From Sporosarcina sp. PTS2304 (GTDB lineage Bacteria > Bacillota > Bacilli > Bacillales_A > Planococcaceae): DNA of 64,000 bases. The notes beneath the pieces were generated by a model. That model searched no databases and was not told the DNA's origin. It saw nothing but the letters and a program-made list of their open reading frames with translations. A program made the position numbers and the translations under genes. Below are positions 16,520 through 26,881 of the stretch, piece after piece; the stretch's first letter is position 1, and each line of letters begins with the position of its first letter. The stretch spans positions 496,001 through 560,000 of the forward strand of contig NZ_CP031230.1 in NCBI RefSeq assembly GCF_003351785.1, given 5' to 3'.

Positions 16520-17296
16520 ATGGAATCGATTTTCCAGCATTTTCGAAAAGAGGAACAACCTTTTATTGAAAAAGTGAATAGTTGGGTGAAAGAAGTAGAA
16601 GATACGTATGCCCCTAAGTTAACAGAGTTCTTAGATCCCCGACAACGATTTATCGCAGAATCTATCGTTAGAAATTCAGACCTAATGATGTCAGTAGCGG
16701 GTGGCTTCCCGAATTCAGAGCGCGAACGCGTGTTAATTTATCCAGATTATTACACACCTGCGGCAGAAGATTTTCAAATTAGTTTATATGAGATCCACTA
16801 TCCGCAGAAGTTTGTTACGATGAAGCATTCACAAGTACTCGGCTCTTTATTGTCAGTAGGAATTGACCGCTCGCGTTTTGGCGATATTCGTCTGAGTGAA
16901 GAGAGAGTGCAATTTGCGGTTTCAACTGAAGTAGCAGAATATATTCACGTGAACTTTACGCAGGTCGGCAAAGTGAAAATCTCTGTCCAGCCGGTACTGA
17001 AAGAGGAAGATCGTATAACTGTTCTGGAAGAATGGACCGAAGAACTGCATATTATCAGTTCATTACGAATTGATACAGTCGTAGCAGCATTGACTACTAG
17101 TTCACGGGCAAAAGCATCTTCACTGATTAAAGGTGAGAAGGTGAAAGTAAACTGGACGACGATAGATCAACAAGCATTTGAAGTGGAAGAAGCAGACATA
17201 GTATCTATCAGAGGTTTTGGGCGTTATAAAGTTCTCAATATTGAGGGACGCACAAGAAAAGATAAAATCCGTGTCATGATTGGTGCGTTAGTCTGA
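16520..17296 (+). CDS. ylmH: S4-domain RNA-binding protein YlmH
   Basis: This 258-residue protein has the YlmH layout: an alpha/beta N-terminal and middle domain (LIYPDYYTPA, HSQVLGSLLSVGIDR, FGDIRLSE) and a C-terminal S4 RNA-binding domain (about residues 185-245, LRIDTVVAALTTSSRAKA). YlmH of B. subtilis was reported to bind the 50S subunit and take part in ribosome-associated quality control; that function is recalled from the literature. It might therefore act with RqcH (34.3-36.0 kb), but the sequence does not show this. Its start has a TAAGGAGAAG ribosome site. Confidence 0.92.
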   Translation: MESIFQHFRKEEQPFIEKVNSWVKEVEDTYAPKLTEFLDPRQRFIAESIVRNSDLMMSVAGGFPNSERERVLIYPDYYTPAAEDFQISLYEIHYPQKFVTMKHSQVLGSLLSVGIDRSRFGDIRLSEERVQFAVSTEVAEYIHVNFTQVGKVKISVQPVLKEEDRITVLEEWTEELHIISSLRIDTVVAALTTSSRAKASSLIKGEKVKVNWTTIDQQAFEVEEADIVSIRGFGRYKVLNIEGRTRKDKIRVMIGALV

Positions 17297-17307
17297 CAGG
17301 GAAAACC

Positions 17308-17336
17308 TTGATAAAATAGTAGAAGTAGTGTTTAAT
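17308..17336 (+). promoter_or_regulatory. Probable SigA promoter for divIVA
   Basis: TTGATA (17308-17313) and TTTAAT (17331-17336) have a 17-bp spacer in the 102-bp gap before divIVA. Confidence 0.5.
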
Positions 17337-17398
17337 CAAGTAATATAGACTATTATGATCTTCCTGAGATGGATTAGACTGAAAGGAGAAAGCATTTT

Positions 17399-17983
17399 AT
17401 GGCTTTAACCCCTACGGATATACATAACAAAACGTTTAGTACGAAATTTCGTGGTTATGATGAAAATGAGGTCAATGAATTTTTACAACAACTCATGAAA
17501 GACTTTGAGAATGTCATAAAGAAAAACGAAGAATTAGAAAAAGTGATTGAAGACAAGGAATCAAAAATCGCTCACTTTAAGACGATCGAAGAAACGATGC
17601 AGCAATCAATCTTGATAGCGCAAGGCGCAGCTGAAGATGTTCGGAAAAATGCAATTCAAGAATCCAAGCTAATTGTGAAAGAATCTGAAAAGAATGCAGA
17701 CCGACTAGTAAATGATGCACTAGCTCAAGCGAGAAAAATCGCTTTAGAAGTTGAAGTGCTGAAAAAACAGTCTAAAATCTTCAAAAGCCGATTTAAAATG
17801 ATGGTGGAAGCTCAGCTTGATATGATCAATACCGAAGACTGGGATGATTTATTGAAATATGAATTAGACACGTCCAGTGTGGAAAAAGTAGCTGAAAAGG
17901 AACTGGATTCCCCATTGGTTACTGAAGAAGATCTGAAAGAAATTGAAAGAACGAATACAGTAAAAGAAACAGAAGAAGCTTGA
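17399..17983 (+). CDS. divIVA: Cell-pole and septum scaffold DivIVA
   Basis: DivIVA senses negative membrane curvature and places MinJ/MinCD and, in sporulation, the chromosome origin at the pole. The 194-residue protein has the conserved N-terminal lipid-binding domain (LTPTDIHNKTFSTKFRGYDE), including the Phe17-Arg18 membrane-contact pair. A long coiled coil (about residues 30-140) and an acidic tail follow. The start has a GAAAGGAGAAAG ribosome site. Its stop codon overlaps the -35 box of the ileS promoter. Confidence 0.96.
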   Translation: MALTPTDIHNKTFSTKFRGYDENEVNEFLQQLMKDFENVIKKNEELEKVIEDKESKIAHFKTIEETMQQSILIAQGAAEDVRKNAIQESKLIVKESEKNADRLVNDALAQARKIALEVEVLKKQSKIFKSRFKMMVEAQLDMINTEDWDDLLKYELDTSSVEKVAEKELDSPLVTEEDLKEIERTNTVKETEEA

Positions 17984-18008
17984 CAAGTACAAGCTACATT
18001 TTTATACT
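17980..18008 (+). promoter_or_regulatory. SigA promoter of ileS
   Basis: Perfect TTGACA (17980-17985) and TATACT (18003-18008) are separated by 17 bp. The -35 box overlaps the divIVA stop codon, and the T-box leader begins just downstream. Confidence 0.8.
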
Positions 18009-18014
18009 TACACT

Positions 18015-18258
18015 AATTACTAAGTAAGCGTTGATAGAGAGAGTACTTTTTAATATGACCGATAGCGAGCTAGGGATGGTGAAAGCCTAGTGGTGTGTTA
18101 AAAACGAAGATCACTCTGGAGCTGGATAATGGATACGTACATTCTCCCGGTTACACTGCCGTTATCAGTGACTAAGCGGCAATTATCTAGGATGATTGCA
18201 AGTAGGGTGGTACCGCGAGAATAATCCTCGTCCCTTTTTGGGATGGGGATTTTTTTGT
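18015..18258 (+). ncRNA. T-box leader (tRNA-Ile riboswitch) of ileS
   Basis: The leader carries the T-box sequence AGGGTGGTACCGCG at 18204-18217. The TGGT in it would pair with ACCA at the 3' end of uncharged tRNA; the final T fits an A discriminator base, as expected for tRNA-Ile. A candidate isoleucine specifier codon ATC lies at 18110-18112, after the stem I motifs. The terminator stem AATCCTCGTCCC pairs with GGGATGGGGATT and ends in a T-run (18222-18257). Uncharged tRNA-Ile should favour the antiterminator and raise ileS expression. Confidence 0.93.
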
Positions 18259-18312
18259 TTTCTACGGACAGTCTATGGTGTAGTGAGTTACTAATTTGAG
18301 GAGGAATTTGGA

Positions 18313-21072
18313 ATGGAATATAAAGATACGTTACTAATGCCGAAAACAGAATTTCCTATGCGAGGGAACTTACCGAATAACGAGCCTAAAATGCAGGAAA
18401 AATGGAATGAGAAAAATATTTATAAGCGAGTTCAAGAACGGACAGAAGGAAGACCATTCTTCATTCTTCATGACGGACCGCCGTATGCAAATGGAGACCT
18501 ACATATGGGACACGCACTCAATAAAGTGCTGAAGGACTTCATCGTTCGTTATAAATCGATGTCAGGTTTTCATGCACCATATGTTCCAGGGTGGGATACA
18601 CACGGTTTGCCAATCGAGCAGGCAATTTCCAATAAAGGTGTCGACCGTAAAAAAATGAGCGTCGCGGAGTTCCGCAAAATGTGTGAAGAATACGCACTTC
18701 AACAAATTGACAATCAACGCACGCAATTCAAACGTTTAGGTGTGCGCGGAGATTGGGAAAATCCTTATATTACGCTAAAGCCTGCTTTTGAATCACGACA
18801 AATCCAAGTGTTTGGAGAGATGGCGAAAAAAGGCTATATCTATAAAGGGTTGAAACCAGTGTACTGGTCACCGTCAAGTGAGTCTGCACTGGCTGAAGCG
18901 GAAATTGAATATCATGATAAAAAATCACCATCTATTTACGTTAGCTTCCCTCTGCGTGACGGGAAAGGCGTCTTGGCAGAAGACGTGAAAATTCTTATTT
19001 GGACGACGACTCCTTGGACTATTCCCGCAAACTTAGGAATTTCTGTTCATCCTGATTTTACGTACGTAGTAGTGAACGTCAATGGCGAAAAATTGCTGGT
19101 CGCAAAAGATTTAGTAGAGTTTTTAGCGAAAGAGTTAGAGTGGAAAGACTATTCCATCGAGCAAGAAGTTGCAGGCGCTGATTTGGATCGCGTCGTTGCT
19201 AAACATCCATTCTACGATCGTGACTCCCTTGTGATGCTCGGGGAACACGTTACAGCTGATGCTGGTACAGGCTGTGTTCATACAGCTCCAGGACACGGGG
19301 AAGACGACTTCTACGTCTGTAAGACTTATGGTATTGATGCATTGTCTCCGATTAATGACCGTGGTGTCATGACGGAAGAAGCTCCATTCTTTGCAGGGAT
19401 GTTTTATGAAGATGCTAACAAAGCGGTTACAGAAAAGTTGGATGAAGTAGGTGCACTTAAAAAGCTCAGCTTCTTTACTCACTCATATCCACATGACTGG
19501 CGTACGAAAAAGCCGGTAATCTACCGTGCGACTGCTCAATGGTTTGCGTCAATTGATCTATTTAGAGAAGATCTGCTGGAAGCTATTCGCCAGACAGAGT
19601 TCACGCCATCATGGGGTGAAACACGTCTGTTTAATATGGTTCGTGATCGTGGAGATTGGTGTATTTCACGTCAGCGTGTGTGGGGAGTTCCTATTCCAGT
19701 ATTTTATGCGGAAAACGGTGAGGCGATTTTGACTGATGAGACGATTGGTCATGTAGCAGCACTATTCCGCGAGCACGGTTCGAATATTTGGTTCGAGCGC
19801 TCTGCAAAAGAATTATTACCTGAAGGCTTCACACATGAAGGCAGCCCGAACGGTGAGTTTAGTAAGGAAACAGATATTATGGACGTTTGGTTCGATTCGG
19901 GCACGACACATCAAGGGGTACTCGATGAGCGTGATGATCTAGTGTACCCTGCGGATCTATATTTAGAAGGTTCTGATCAGTACCGCGGATGGTTCAACTC
20001 TTCATTGACTACAAGTGTAGCGATTAATGGTATTGCACCTTACAAAGGCATTTTAAGCCATGGGTTTACATTGGATAAAGATGGTCGCAAAATGAGTAAA
20101 TCTTTAGGAAATGTCATTGTGCCGGCGAAAGTAATTAATCAACTAGGTGCCGATATTGTACGACTTTGGGTTTCATCTGTAGACTATACAGCGGACGTCC
20201 GCGTATCAGATTCCAATTTTAAACAAGTTTCTGAAGTCTACCGGAAGATTCGTAACACACTTCGTTTCTTGCACGGTAACGTAGCAGACTTTGATCCTGC
20301 AACAAACCGTGTGTCGTTCGAGGATATGCGTCCAGTCGATCAATATGTCTACGTAAAACTTCAAGACTTGATCGAAGAAGTGCGTCAGGCATACGAAGCT
20401 TATGAATTCGCTACTGTTTACCATGCGGTGAATAATTTCTGTACAGGAGTTCTCAGCTCATTCTACTTGGATATTGCAAAGGATGTAGTATATATCGAAA
20501 GCGCTGACCATCCACATCGTCGTGCAATGCAGTCTGTTATGTATGATACGTTACTGACACTAGTAAAATTGACTGCACCGATTCTGCCTCATACTGCAGA
20601 TGAGATGTGGGAATGCCTGCAAGTGAAAGAGGTAGATAGTGTTCAATTAACAGATATGCCAGAAGCAAATCAAAAAGGTGACGTAGCGGAAAAACTACGT
20701 GAACGCTTTGACCATTTGATGGAGATACGTGACGATGTCTTAAAAGCTTTAGAAGAAGCGCGAAATGCAAAAGTGATTGGGAAATCTTTAGAAGCAAAAG
20801 TAACAGTAGTCTTGCCAGAAGATCAGCAAGGCATTCTGAAAGCATCTGATATTGACTTTGCGCAATTCTTCATCGTTTCAGCATTTGAAGAAAGTAACAA
20901 TGCAGAACTTCCGAGTGCTTTGAAATTAGATTGTGCAACTGTATTAGTAGAAGCTGCAGAGGGTGAAAAGTGTGAACGTTGTTGGACAATCTCCACGATC
21001 GTCGGAGAAGATGAAATGCATCCAACGTTATGTACACGATGCGCAACTGTTGTGAAAGAAAACTACGCGTAA
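18313..21072 (+). CDS. ileS: Isoleucyl-tRNA synthetase
   Basis: This class I synthetase charges tRNA-Ile and edits mischarged valine. The 919-residue protein carries the HIGH-type motif HMGH at 64-67 and a CP1 editing domain with the conserved WTTTPWT and [14 protein letters not shown] text. The KMSKS loop is near residue 593, and a C-terminal zinc knuckle has Cys887, Cys890, Cys907 and Cys910. The zinc knuckle and length fit the bacterial mupirocin-sensitive type. The start has a GAGGAGGAAT ribosome site, and expression is controlled by the T-box leader. Confidence 0.98.
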   Translation: MEYKDTLLMPKTEFPMRGNLPNNEPKMQEKWNEKNIYKRVQERTEGRPFFILHDGPPYANGDLHMGHALNKVLKDFIVRYKSMSGFHAPYVPGWDTHGLPIEQAISNKGVDRKKMSVAEFRKMCEEYALQQIDNQRTQFKRLGVRGDWENPYITLKPAFESRQIQVFGEMAKKGYIYKGLKPVYWSPSSESALAEAEIEYHDKKSPSIYVSFPLRDGKGVLAEDVKILIWTTTPWTIPANLGISVHPDFTYVVVNVNGEKLLVAKDLVEFLAKELEWKDYSIEQEVAGADLDRVVAKHPFYDRDSLVMLGEHVTADAGTGCVHTAPGHGEDDFYVCKTYGIDALSPINDRGVMTEEAPFFAGMFYEDANKAVTEKLDEVGALKKLSFFTHSYPHDWRTKKPVIYRATAQWFASIDLFREDLLEAIRQTEFTPSWGETRLFNMVRDRGDWCISRQRVWGVPIPVFYAENGEAILTDETIGHVAALFREHGSNIWFERSAKELLPEGFTHEGSPNGEFSKETDIMDVWFDSGTTHQGVLDERDDLVYPADLYLEGSDQYRGWFNSSLTTSVAINGIAPYKGILSHGFTLDKDGRKMSKSLGNVIVPAKVINQLGADIVRLWVSSVDYTADVRVSDSNFKQVSEVYRKIRNTLRFLHGNVADFDPATNRVSFEDMRPVDQYVYVKLQDLIEEVRQAYEAYEFATVYHAVNNFCTGVLSSFYLDIAKDVVYIESADHPHRRAMQSVMYDTLLTLVKLTAPILPHTADEMWECLQVKEVDSVQLTDMPEANQKGDVAEKLRERFDHLMEIRDDVLKALEEARNAKVIGKSLEAKVTVVLPEDQQGILKASDIDFAQFFIVSAFEESNNAELPSALKLDCATVLVEAAEGEKCERCWTISTIVGEDEMHPTLCTRCATVVKENYA

Positions 21073-21089
21073 GCACTCTTCATATTACA

Positions 21090-21126
21090 CCCATCATCAT
21101 TCATTCGTGGATGATGATGGTTTTTT
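21090..21126 (+). terminator. Rho-independent terminator after ileS
   Basis: CCATCATCAT pairs with ATGATGATGG around a short loop, followed by six T residues. Confidence 0.85.
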
Positions 21127-21154
21127 ATTGTATTTAGAGTGACTAAATACAATA
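21126..21154. promoter_or_regulatory. Perfect 12-bp inverted repeat before lspA, candidate operator
   Basis: TATTGTATTTAG (21126-21137) and CTAAATACAATA (21143-21154) are exact inverted repeats around AGTGA. The element lies between the ileS terminator and the proposed lspA promoter. It is AT-rich with no T-run of its own, so it looks more like a dimeric repressor site than a terminator. No regulator is identified. Confidence 0.55.
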
Positions 21155-21168
21155 CAGATCAATATTTG

Positions 21169-21177
21169 TGGTAAACT
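21169..21177 (+). promoter_or_regulatory. Possible extended -10 promoter of lspA
   Basis: TGGTAAACT is an extended -10 element (TGnTAAACT) 34 bp before the lspA start. No good -35 box is seen; that region falls in the right arm of the palindrome. Confidence 0.35.
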
Positions 21178-21210
21178 AAATTAGAAATTCGCTAGACGGA
21201 GGTACGAGCA

Positions 21211-21687
21211 GTGATCTTTTATTATACAATTGCCGCACTAGTCATTGGACTGGATCAACTAACGAAGTGGCTCATAGTGAAAAACATGGAACTAGGTGAA
21301 CATATTTCAATTATGGACCCCTATATAAGCTTATTTTCGCATCGGAACCGAGGCGCAGCATGGGGAATGCTTGAAGGGAAGATGTGGCTTTTCTTTATCG
21401 TTACCGTAGTAGTAGTAGTTGCTATTCTTTACTTCTTCCATACAGAAGGGAAAAAAGATCGGTTACTTGGCATCAGTTTAATGTTGTTGCTTGGCGGTGC
21501 GATCGGTAATTTTATCGATCGTCTGTGGAGAGGGGAAGTCGTGGACTTTATTAGCGTCCTAATTCCAGTGATCCGCTATGATTTTCCGATATTTAACGTG
21601 GCGGATGCCGCACTCACGATTGCTGTTATACTTATCTTATTGCATGTCGTACTAGATGAGAAAAAGAAAAAGAAAAAGGTGTCATAA
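21211..21687 (+). CDS. lspA: Lipoprotein signal peptidase II
   Basis: LspA cleaves the signal peptide of prolipoproteins after lipid attachment. The 158-residue protein has four membrane segments and both catalytic aspartates: Asp103 in [15 protein letters not shown] and Asp132 in FNVADAALT. It ends in a poly-lysine cytoplasmic tail. The GTG start has an ACGGAGGT ribosome site. The stop overlaps the rluD start by 1 bp. B. subtilis has ylyA between ileS and lspA; it is absent here. Confidence 0.97.
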   Translation: MIFYYTIAALVIGLDQLTKWLIVKNMELGEHISIMDPYISLFSHRNRGAAWGMLEGKMWLFFIVTVVVVVAILYFFHTEGKKDRLLGISLMLLLGGAIGNFIDRLWRGEVVDFISVLIPVIRYDFPIFNVADAALTIAVILILLHVVLDEKKKKKKVS

Positions 21688-22592
21688 TGGAAAGAATTGA
21701 ATTTGAAATTACAGAAGAACTTGCTGGAAACAGAATCGATAAAGTACTCGCTTTGTTACAACCTGAATGGTCGCGAACTCAAATCCAGCAATGGGTGAAA
21801 GACGAACATATTCAAGTGAACAACAGCACGGTTAAACCAAATATTAAAGTAAAGTCAGGGGATACCATTTCTGTATTACAACCAGAACCAGAAGAATATG
21901 ATATCGTAGCTGAAGATCTGCAATTGGAAATTATGTATGAAGATGCTGATGTGTTAGTCGTTAATAAACCTGTCGGCATGGTCGTACACCCTTCGCCGGG
22001 TCATTTAACAGGTACACTAGTTAATGGATTAATGTATCAAGTAAAAGATTTATCAGGTATTAACGGTGTGATGAGACCGGGAATTGTCCACAGAATCGAT
22101 AAAGATACTTCAGGTTTATTAATGGTAGCTAAAAATGATAAAGCGCACGTATCGTTAGTAAACCAGCTAGTTGAAAAATCGGTGACACGCGTCTATACTG
22201 CTCTTGTTCATGGTCATATTCCTCATGACAACGGAACAATCGATGCACCAATTGGAAGAGACAAACGTGACCGTCAGAAGATGGCGGTCGTCGATGATGG
22301 CAAACACGCTGTCACTCATTTTAAAGTACTAGAGCGTTTTGGTAACTATACACTGGTCGAATGCAAACTGGAAACAGGTAGAACACATCAAATTCGCGTG
22401 CATATGAAATACATTAGCTATCCGCTAGTAGGAGATCCAAAGTACGGTCCGAGAAAAACGATAGACTTTGGCGGGCAAGTTTTACACGCAGGTACTGTTG
22501 GTTTTATCCATCCAACGACTGGCGAGTATATGGAATTCAAAGCACCGTTGCCAGAAAATTATCAACAATTACTAAATGATTTACGTCCATAA
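21687..22592 (+). CDS. ylyB: RluD-family 23S rRNA pseudouridine synthase (YlyB type)
   Basis: This 301-residue protein has an N-terminal S4 RNA-binding domain (about residues 13-60, NRIDKVLALLQPEWSRTQI in part) and the RluA/RluD catalytic domain. The catalytic Asp138 lies in HRIDKDTSGLL. The C-terminal motifs LETGRTHQIRVHM and PLVGDPKYG are typical. It probably modifies large-subunit rRNA, but the exact positions cannot be told from sequence. It is coupled to lspA and precedes the pyr leader, as in B. subtilis. Confidence 0.93.
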   Translation: MERIEFEITEELAGNRIDKVLALLQPEWSRTQIQQWVKDEHIQVNNSTVKPNIKVKSGDTISVLQPEPEEYDIVAEDLQLEIMYEDADVLVVNKPVGMVVHPSPGHLTGTLVNGLMYQVKDLSGINGVMRPGIVHRIDKDTSGLLMVAKNDKAHVSLVNQLVEKSVTRVYTALVHGHIPHDNGTIDAPIGRDKRDRQKMAVVDDGKHAVTHFKVLERFGNYTLVECKLETGRTHQIRVHMKYISYPLVGDPKYGPRKTIDFGGQVLHAGTVGFIHPTTGEYMEFKAPLPENYQQLLNDLRP

Positions 22593-22597
22593 AATCA

Positions 22598-22627
22598 TTG
22601 ACAAATGATACATGCTAGCTGTATACT
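22598..22627 (+). promoter_or_regulatory. SigA promoter of the pyr operon
   Basis: TTGACA (22598-22603) and TATACT (22622-22627) are 18 bp apart, and TG precedes the -10 box. It lies just after the rluD stop codon. Confidence 0.8.
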
Positions 22628-22650
22628 CGGTTAAGCAATTGAATAGCGAT

Positions 22651-23366
<716 letters not shown>

Positions 23367-23386
23367 GCAGCTCGGGGGAACAGTTG

Positions 23387-24679
23387 ATGAGTCAAAAAGT
23401 ATTAGATATTCATGAAAAACCACAACCCACTCGTTGGATTATATTAAGTTTACAACATATGTTTGCGATGTTTGGTGCAACGATTTTAGTTCCGCAACTC
23501 GTTGGATTGAGTCCGGCGATTGCTTTATTGACAAGTGGCATTGCAACGATTGTATTTATTTTAGTGACGAGATTTCAAGTACCGGCGTATTTAGGATCAT
23601 CATTCGCTTTCATCATTCCGATTCAGATAGCTACGCAAACAGGTGGCATCGGCAGTGCGATGATTGGAAGTATGTTTGTAGCCTTAGTGTATGCCATCAT
23701 CTCGTTAATCATTTGGAAGACGGGATACGCGTGGATTATGAAAATCCTGCCACCAATTGTTGTAGGTCCGGTCATTATGGTCATAGGATTAGCGATTGCG
23801 CCGACAGCTATTAGTATGGCTAGCACGATTACCGTGGATGGACAATCTGTCTACAGCGGACTGCATTTTTCAGCGGCGATTGTTACGTTAGCATCAGCAG
23901 TCTTTTGCTTAATGTTTTTCAAAGGAATCATTAGCTTAATGCCTGTTCTCATTGGAATTATCGTAGGGTACGGATATTCAGCGTTTATAGGGATTTTAGA
24001 TTTCAGTGCAGTCATAGAAGCGAAATGGTTCGCCTTTCCAGAGATGCTCATTCCGGGAATTGATTATCCTTTCGTCGTAACACCTACACTTTTACTCATT
24101 ATGGTGCCAATCGCTATTGTCACGATTTCCGAACATATAGGCCATCAACTCGTCCTTGGAAAAGTAGTGGATCGGAACTTCATTGATAACCCGGGACTGA
24201 ATCGATCATTACTAGGTGATGGATTGGGAACATTAATCAGCGGGTTAGTAGGCGGACCGCCAAAAACTACATATGGAGAAAATATAGGGGTTCTTGCTAT
24301 TACTCGCGTGTATAGTGTGTACGTTATATTGGGCGCAGCAATATTCGCCATTGTATTTTCCTTCCTAGGTAAAGTGATGGCGATGATCGCAACGATTCCA
24401 ACGGCTGTGTTAGGTGGAATCTCCATTCTACTGTTCGGGATTATCGCCTCGTCAGGTATTCGAATGTTGATCGATCATAAAATCGATTTTGATAATCAGC
24501 GCAATTTAGTTATAGCATCCATCATTTTAGTAATAGGGATTGGTGGGGCAACTATCAAATTCAGTCCTACATTTGAAGTGGGAGGTATGGCTTTGGCAGC
24601 AATCGTCGGTGTCCTATTGAATATAGTTTTACCTGGTAAAGAAGATTCCACATTAATGGATGACGAAGACGAGTCGTAA
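23387..24679 (+). CDS. pyrP: Uracil permease
   Basis: This 430-residue membrane protein of the nucleobase-cation symporter-2 (UraA) family imports uracil. It has about 14 hydrophobic segments and the conserved texts HMFAMFGATILVP near the start, EHIGHQ near residue 245, and GGPPKTTYGENIGV in the NCS2 signature region. The ATG at 23387 is preferred over the adjacent TTG 23384; GGGGGAA is the ribosome site. Only 20 bp separate it from pyrR, so no second PyrR attenuator fits, unlike in B. subtilis. Confidence 0.96.
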   Translation: MSQKVLDIHEKPQPTRWIILSLQHMFAMFGATILVPQLVGLSPAIALLTSGIATIVFILVTRFQVPAYLGSSFAFIIPIQIATQTGGIGSAMIGSMFVALVYAIISLIIWKTGYAWIMKILPPIVVGPVIMVIGLAIAPTAISMASTITVDGQSVYSGLHFSAAIVTLASAVFCLMFFKGIISLMPVLIGIIVGYGYSAFIGILDFSAVIEAKWFAFPEMLIPGIDYPFVVTPTLLLIMVPIAIVTISEHIGHQLVLGKVVDRNFIDNPGLNRSLLGDGLGTLISGLVGGPPKTTYGENIGVLAITRVYSVYVILGAAIFAIVFSFLGKVMAMIATIPTAVLGGISILLFGIIASSGIRMLIDHKIDFDNQRNLVIASIILVIGIGGATIKFSPTFEVGGMALAAIVGVLLNIVLPGKEDSTLMDDEDES

Positions 24680-24723
24680 CAACGTTGTAGTAAAACCTGC
24701 ATTTCGTGAAGGGGGAATATCGG

Positions 24724-25602
24724 ATGGATCATTTAGTTTCGATGAAAGATCTAACTGTAGAAGAAATCATGCTCATACTGGAACGGGCAGCCAATTTCAA
24801 ACGGTTAGGCTTCCGTGAGCTACCAGGTACTTACACCGTTTGTAATTTATTCTTTGAGCCAAGTACGCGGACAAAAACAAGTTTTGAAATGGCAGAAAGA
24901 AAAGTTGGAGCAGAAGTCATCCCGTTTGAAACTAGTTTTTCCAGCACCTTAAAAGGAGAAACGCTATATGATACGATTAAGACATTAGAGTCAATCGGTC
25001 TAGATGCGCTAGTTATACGTCATCCGTCTGACGGCTTCTATAAAGAATTAATCGATCGTACTAGCGTAGCAATCATTAACGCAGGAGATGGCTCTGGCCA
25101 GCATCCGACGCAGTCGTTATTGGACATCTTCACGATTCAAGAAGAGTTCGGAAGCTTTGAAGGATTGAAAGTGTTAATAGCAGGTGATATTTCGCATAGT
25201 CGTGTCGCGCGTTCCAATGCGGAAGCTTTGCGGAAATTAGGGGCTCAAGTCACTTTCTTATGTCCACCTGAATGGGCTGGGGAATTTGACAGTGTGGACA
25301 ATTGGGATGAAGTAATCGACACGAGTGATGTCGTTATGCTCCTCCGTGTTCAGCATGAAAGGCATAATACCGAAATGGCGTATACGAAAACTGCCTATCA
25401 TGAGCAGTATGGGTTAACGATAGAACGTGCAACCAGAATGAAAAAAGAAGCGATCATCATGCATCCGGCACCTGTGAATCGAGATGTCGAAATTGCGGAT
25501 AGTTTAATCGAAAGTCCACAATCTCGCATATTTAAACAAGTAGAAAATGGTGTATATATTAGAGCAGCTATTCTAGAAATAATATTAAAGGGGCGGAAGT
25601 AA
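24724..25602 (+). CDS. pyrB: Aspartate carbamoyltransferase catalytic chain
   Basis: PyrB joins carbamoyl phosphate and aspartate. The 292-residue protein has the carbamoyl-phosphate loop [10 protein letters not shown] near residue 46, the HPTQSLLD motif near 127, and the aspartate-loop region LRVQHERH. There is no regulatory chain gene nearby, consistent with Bacillus-type trimers. The start ATG 24724 has a GAAGGGGGA ribosome site, and a GTG 18 bp upstream is less likely. The 44-bp gap after pyrP is too short for an attenuator. Confidence 0.97.
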   Translation: MDHLVSMKDLTVEEIMLILERAANFKRLGFRELPGTYTVCNLFFEPSTRTKTSFEMAERKVGAEVIPFETSFSSTLKGETLYDTIKTLESIGLDALVIRHPSDGFYKELIDRTSVAIINAGDGSGQHPTQSLLDIFTIQEEFGSFEGLKVLIAGDISHSRVARSNAEALRKLGAQVTFLCPPEWAGEFDSVDNWDEVIDTSDVVMLLRVQHERHNTEMAYTKTAYHEQYGLTIERATRMKKEAIIMHPAPVNRDVEIADSLIESPQSRIFKQVENGVYIRAAILEIILKGRK

Positions 25603-25603
25603 T

Positions 25604-26881
25604 ATGAAAACTTTAATTCAAGAAGTACAGATGGTAAATGAAGAAGGTACAGTCATTGAAACGGATGTACTCCTTTCAGAAGGCAAAATTGAAGCGATTG
25701 GCAACGAGCTATCTTCAGAAAACTGCGAGGTTATTTCAGGAAAAGATTTGTTGTTATCACCGGGCTTTATTGACGTGCACGTTCATTTAAGAGAACCAGG
25801 TGGAGAGCATAAAGAAACGATCGCTACAGGGACACATGCAGCGGCAAAAGGCGGTTATACAACCATTTGTTCTATGCCGAATACGCGTCCTGTACCAGAT
25901 ACAAAAGAAAATTTAAACAAAATTAATCAGTTAATCGAAGAAAATTCCAGAATTCGAGTATTGCCATACGCATCCATTACGATTAGAGAAGCAGGGAAAG
26001 AACGTACGAACTTAGCGGAATTAAAAGAACACGGTGCGTTCGCATTCACGGATGATGGGGTTGGCGTACAAGAAGCGGGCATGATGTATGAAGCGATGCA
26101 AGACGCGGCAGCTATTAATATGCCGATTGTTGCCCATTGCGAAGACAATACATTGATCTACGGCGGAGCTATGCACGAAGGTTCACGCAATAAAGAACTT
26201 GGGTTACCAGGTATACCTTCCATCTGTGAGTCAGTACATATTGCGCGGGATATTCTCTTGGCAGAAGCTGCTGGCGCGCATTATCATGTTTGCCACGTCA
26301 GCACAAAAGAATCCGTCCGCGCCATTCGAGATGGCAAAAGAGCGGGCATTCACGTAACGGGAGAAGTGAGTCCCCACCATTTATTATTAGAAGAAAACGA
26401 TGTTCCAGGAGACGATGCAGACTGGAAGATGAATCCGCCACTGCGTTCCAAAGAAGACCGTGAAGCTTTGCGACAAGGATTACTTGACGGCACGTTAGAT
26501 TGTATAGCAACTGACCATGCACCGCACACAGCGGACGAAAAAGCAGTAGGTATAGCGAAAGCGCCATTTGGTATTACTGGATTCGAAACAGCATTTCCTC
26601 TATTGTATACAAACTTCGTAAAGCCTGGTCATTGGTCGCTAAAGCAACTACTTGATTGGATGACTGTAAAGCCGGCTGAAGTATTCAACTTGCCATACGG
26701 TAAAATTGAAGTAGGAGCAACTGCTGATCTAGTATTGATCGACTTAAAGAAAGAGCAAAAAATTGATCGTACAACATTTGTATCAAAAGGGAAAAATACT
26801 CCATTTGACGGCTGGGAATGCGCTGGATGGCCTGTAATGACAATTTTCGGTGGAGACATCGTTTGGAAGGATGGTCAATAA
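25604..26881 (+). CDS. pyrC: Dihydroorotase
   Basis: This 425-residue type I dihydroorotase of the amidohydrolase superfamily catalyses ring closure of carbamoyl aspartate. The zinc ligands are visible: [11 protein letters not shown] near residue 57, HCEDN near 178, CHVS near 230, and the catalytic Asp in ATDHAPH near 304. The final NP-like texts are normal. The stop TAA shares its last base with the ATG of carA, giving tight coupling. Confidence 0.97.
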   Translation: MKTLIQEVQMVNEEGTVIETDVLLSEGKIEAIGNELSSENCEVISGKDLLLSPGFIDVHVHLREPGGEHKETIATGTHAAAKGGYTTICSMPNTRPVPDTKENLNKINQLIEENSRIRVLPYASITIREAGKERTNLAELKEHGAFAFTDDGVGVQEAGMMYEAMQDAAAINMPIVAHCEDNTLIYGGAMHEGSRNKELGLPGIPSICESVHIARDILLAEAAGAHYHVCHVSTKESVRAIRDGKRAGIHVTGEVSPHHLLLEENDVPGDDADWKMNPPLRSKEDREALRQGLLDGTLDCIATDHAPHTADEKAVGIAKAPFGITGFETAFPLLYTNFVKPGHWSLKQLLDWMTVKPAEVFNLPYGKIEVGATADLVLIDLKKEQKIDRTTFVSKGKNTPFDGWECAGWPVMTIFGGDIVWKDGQ

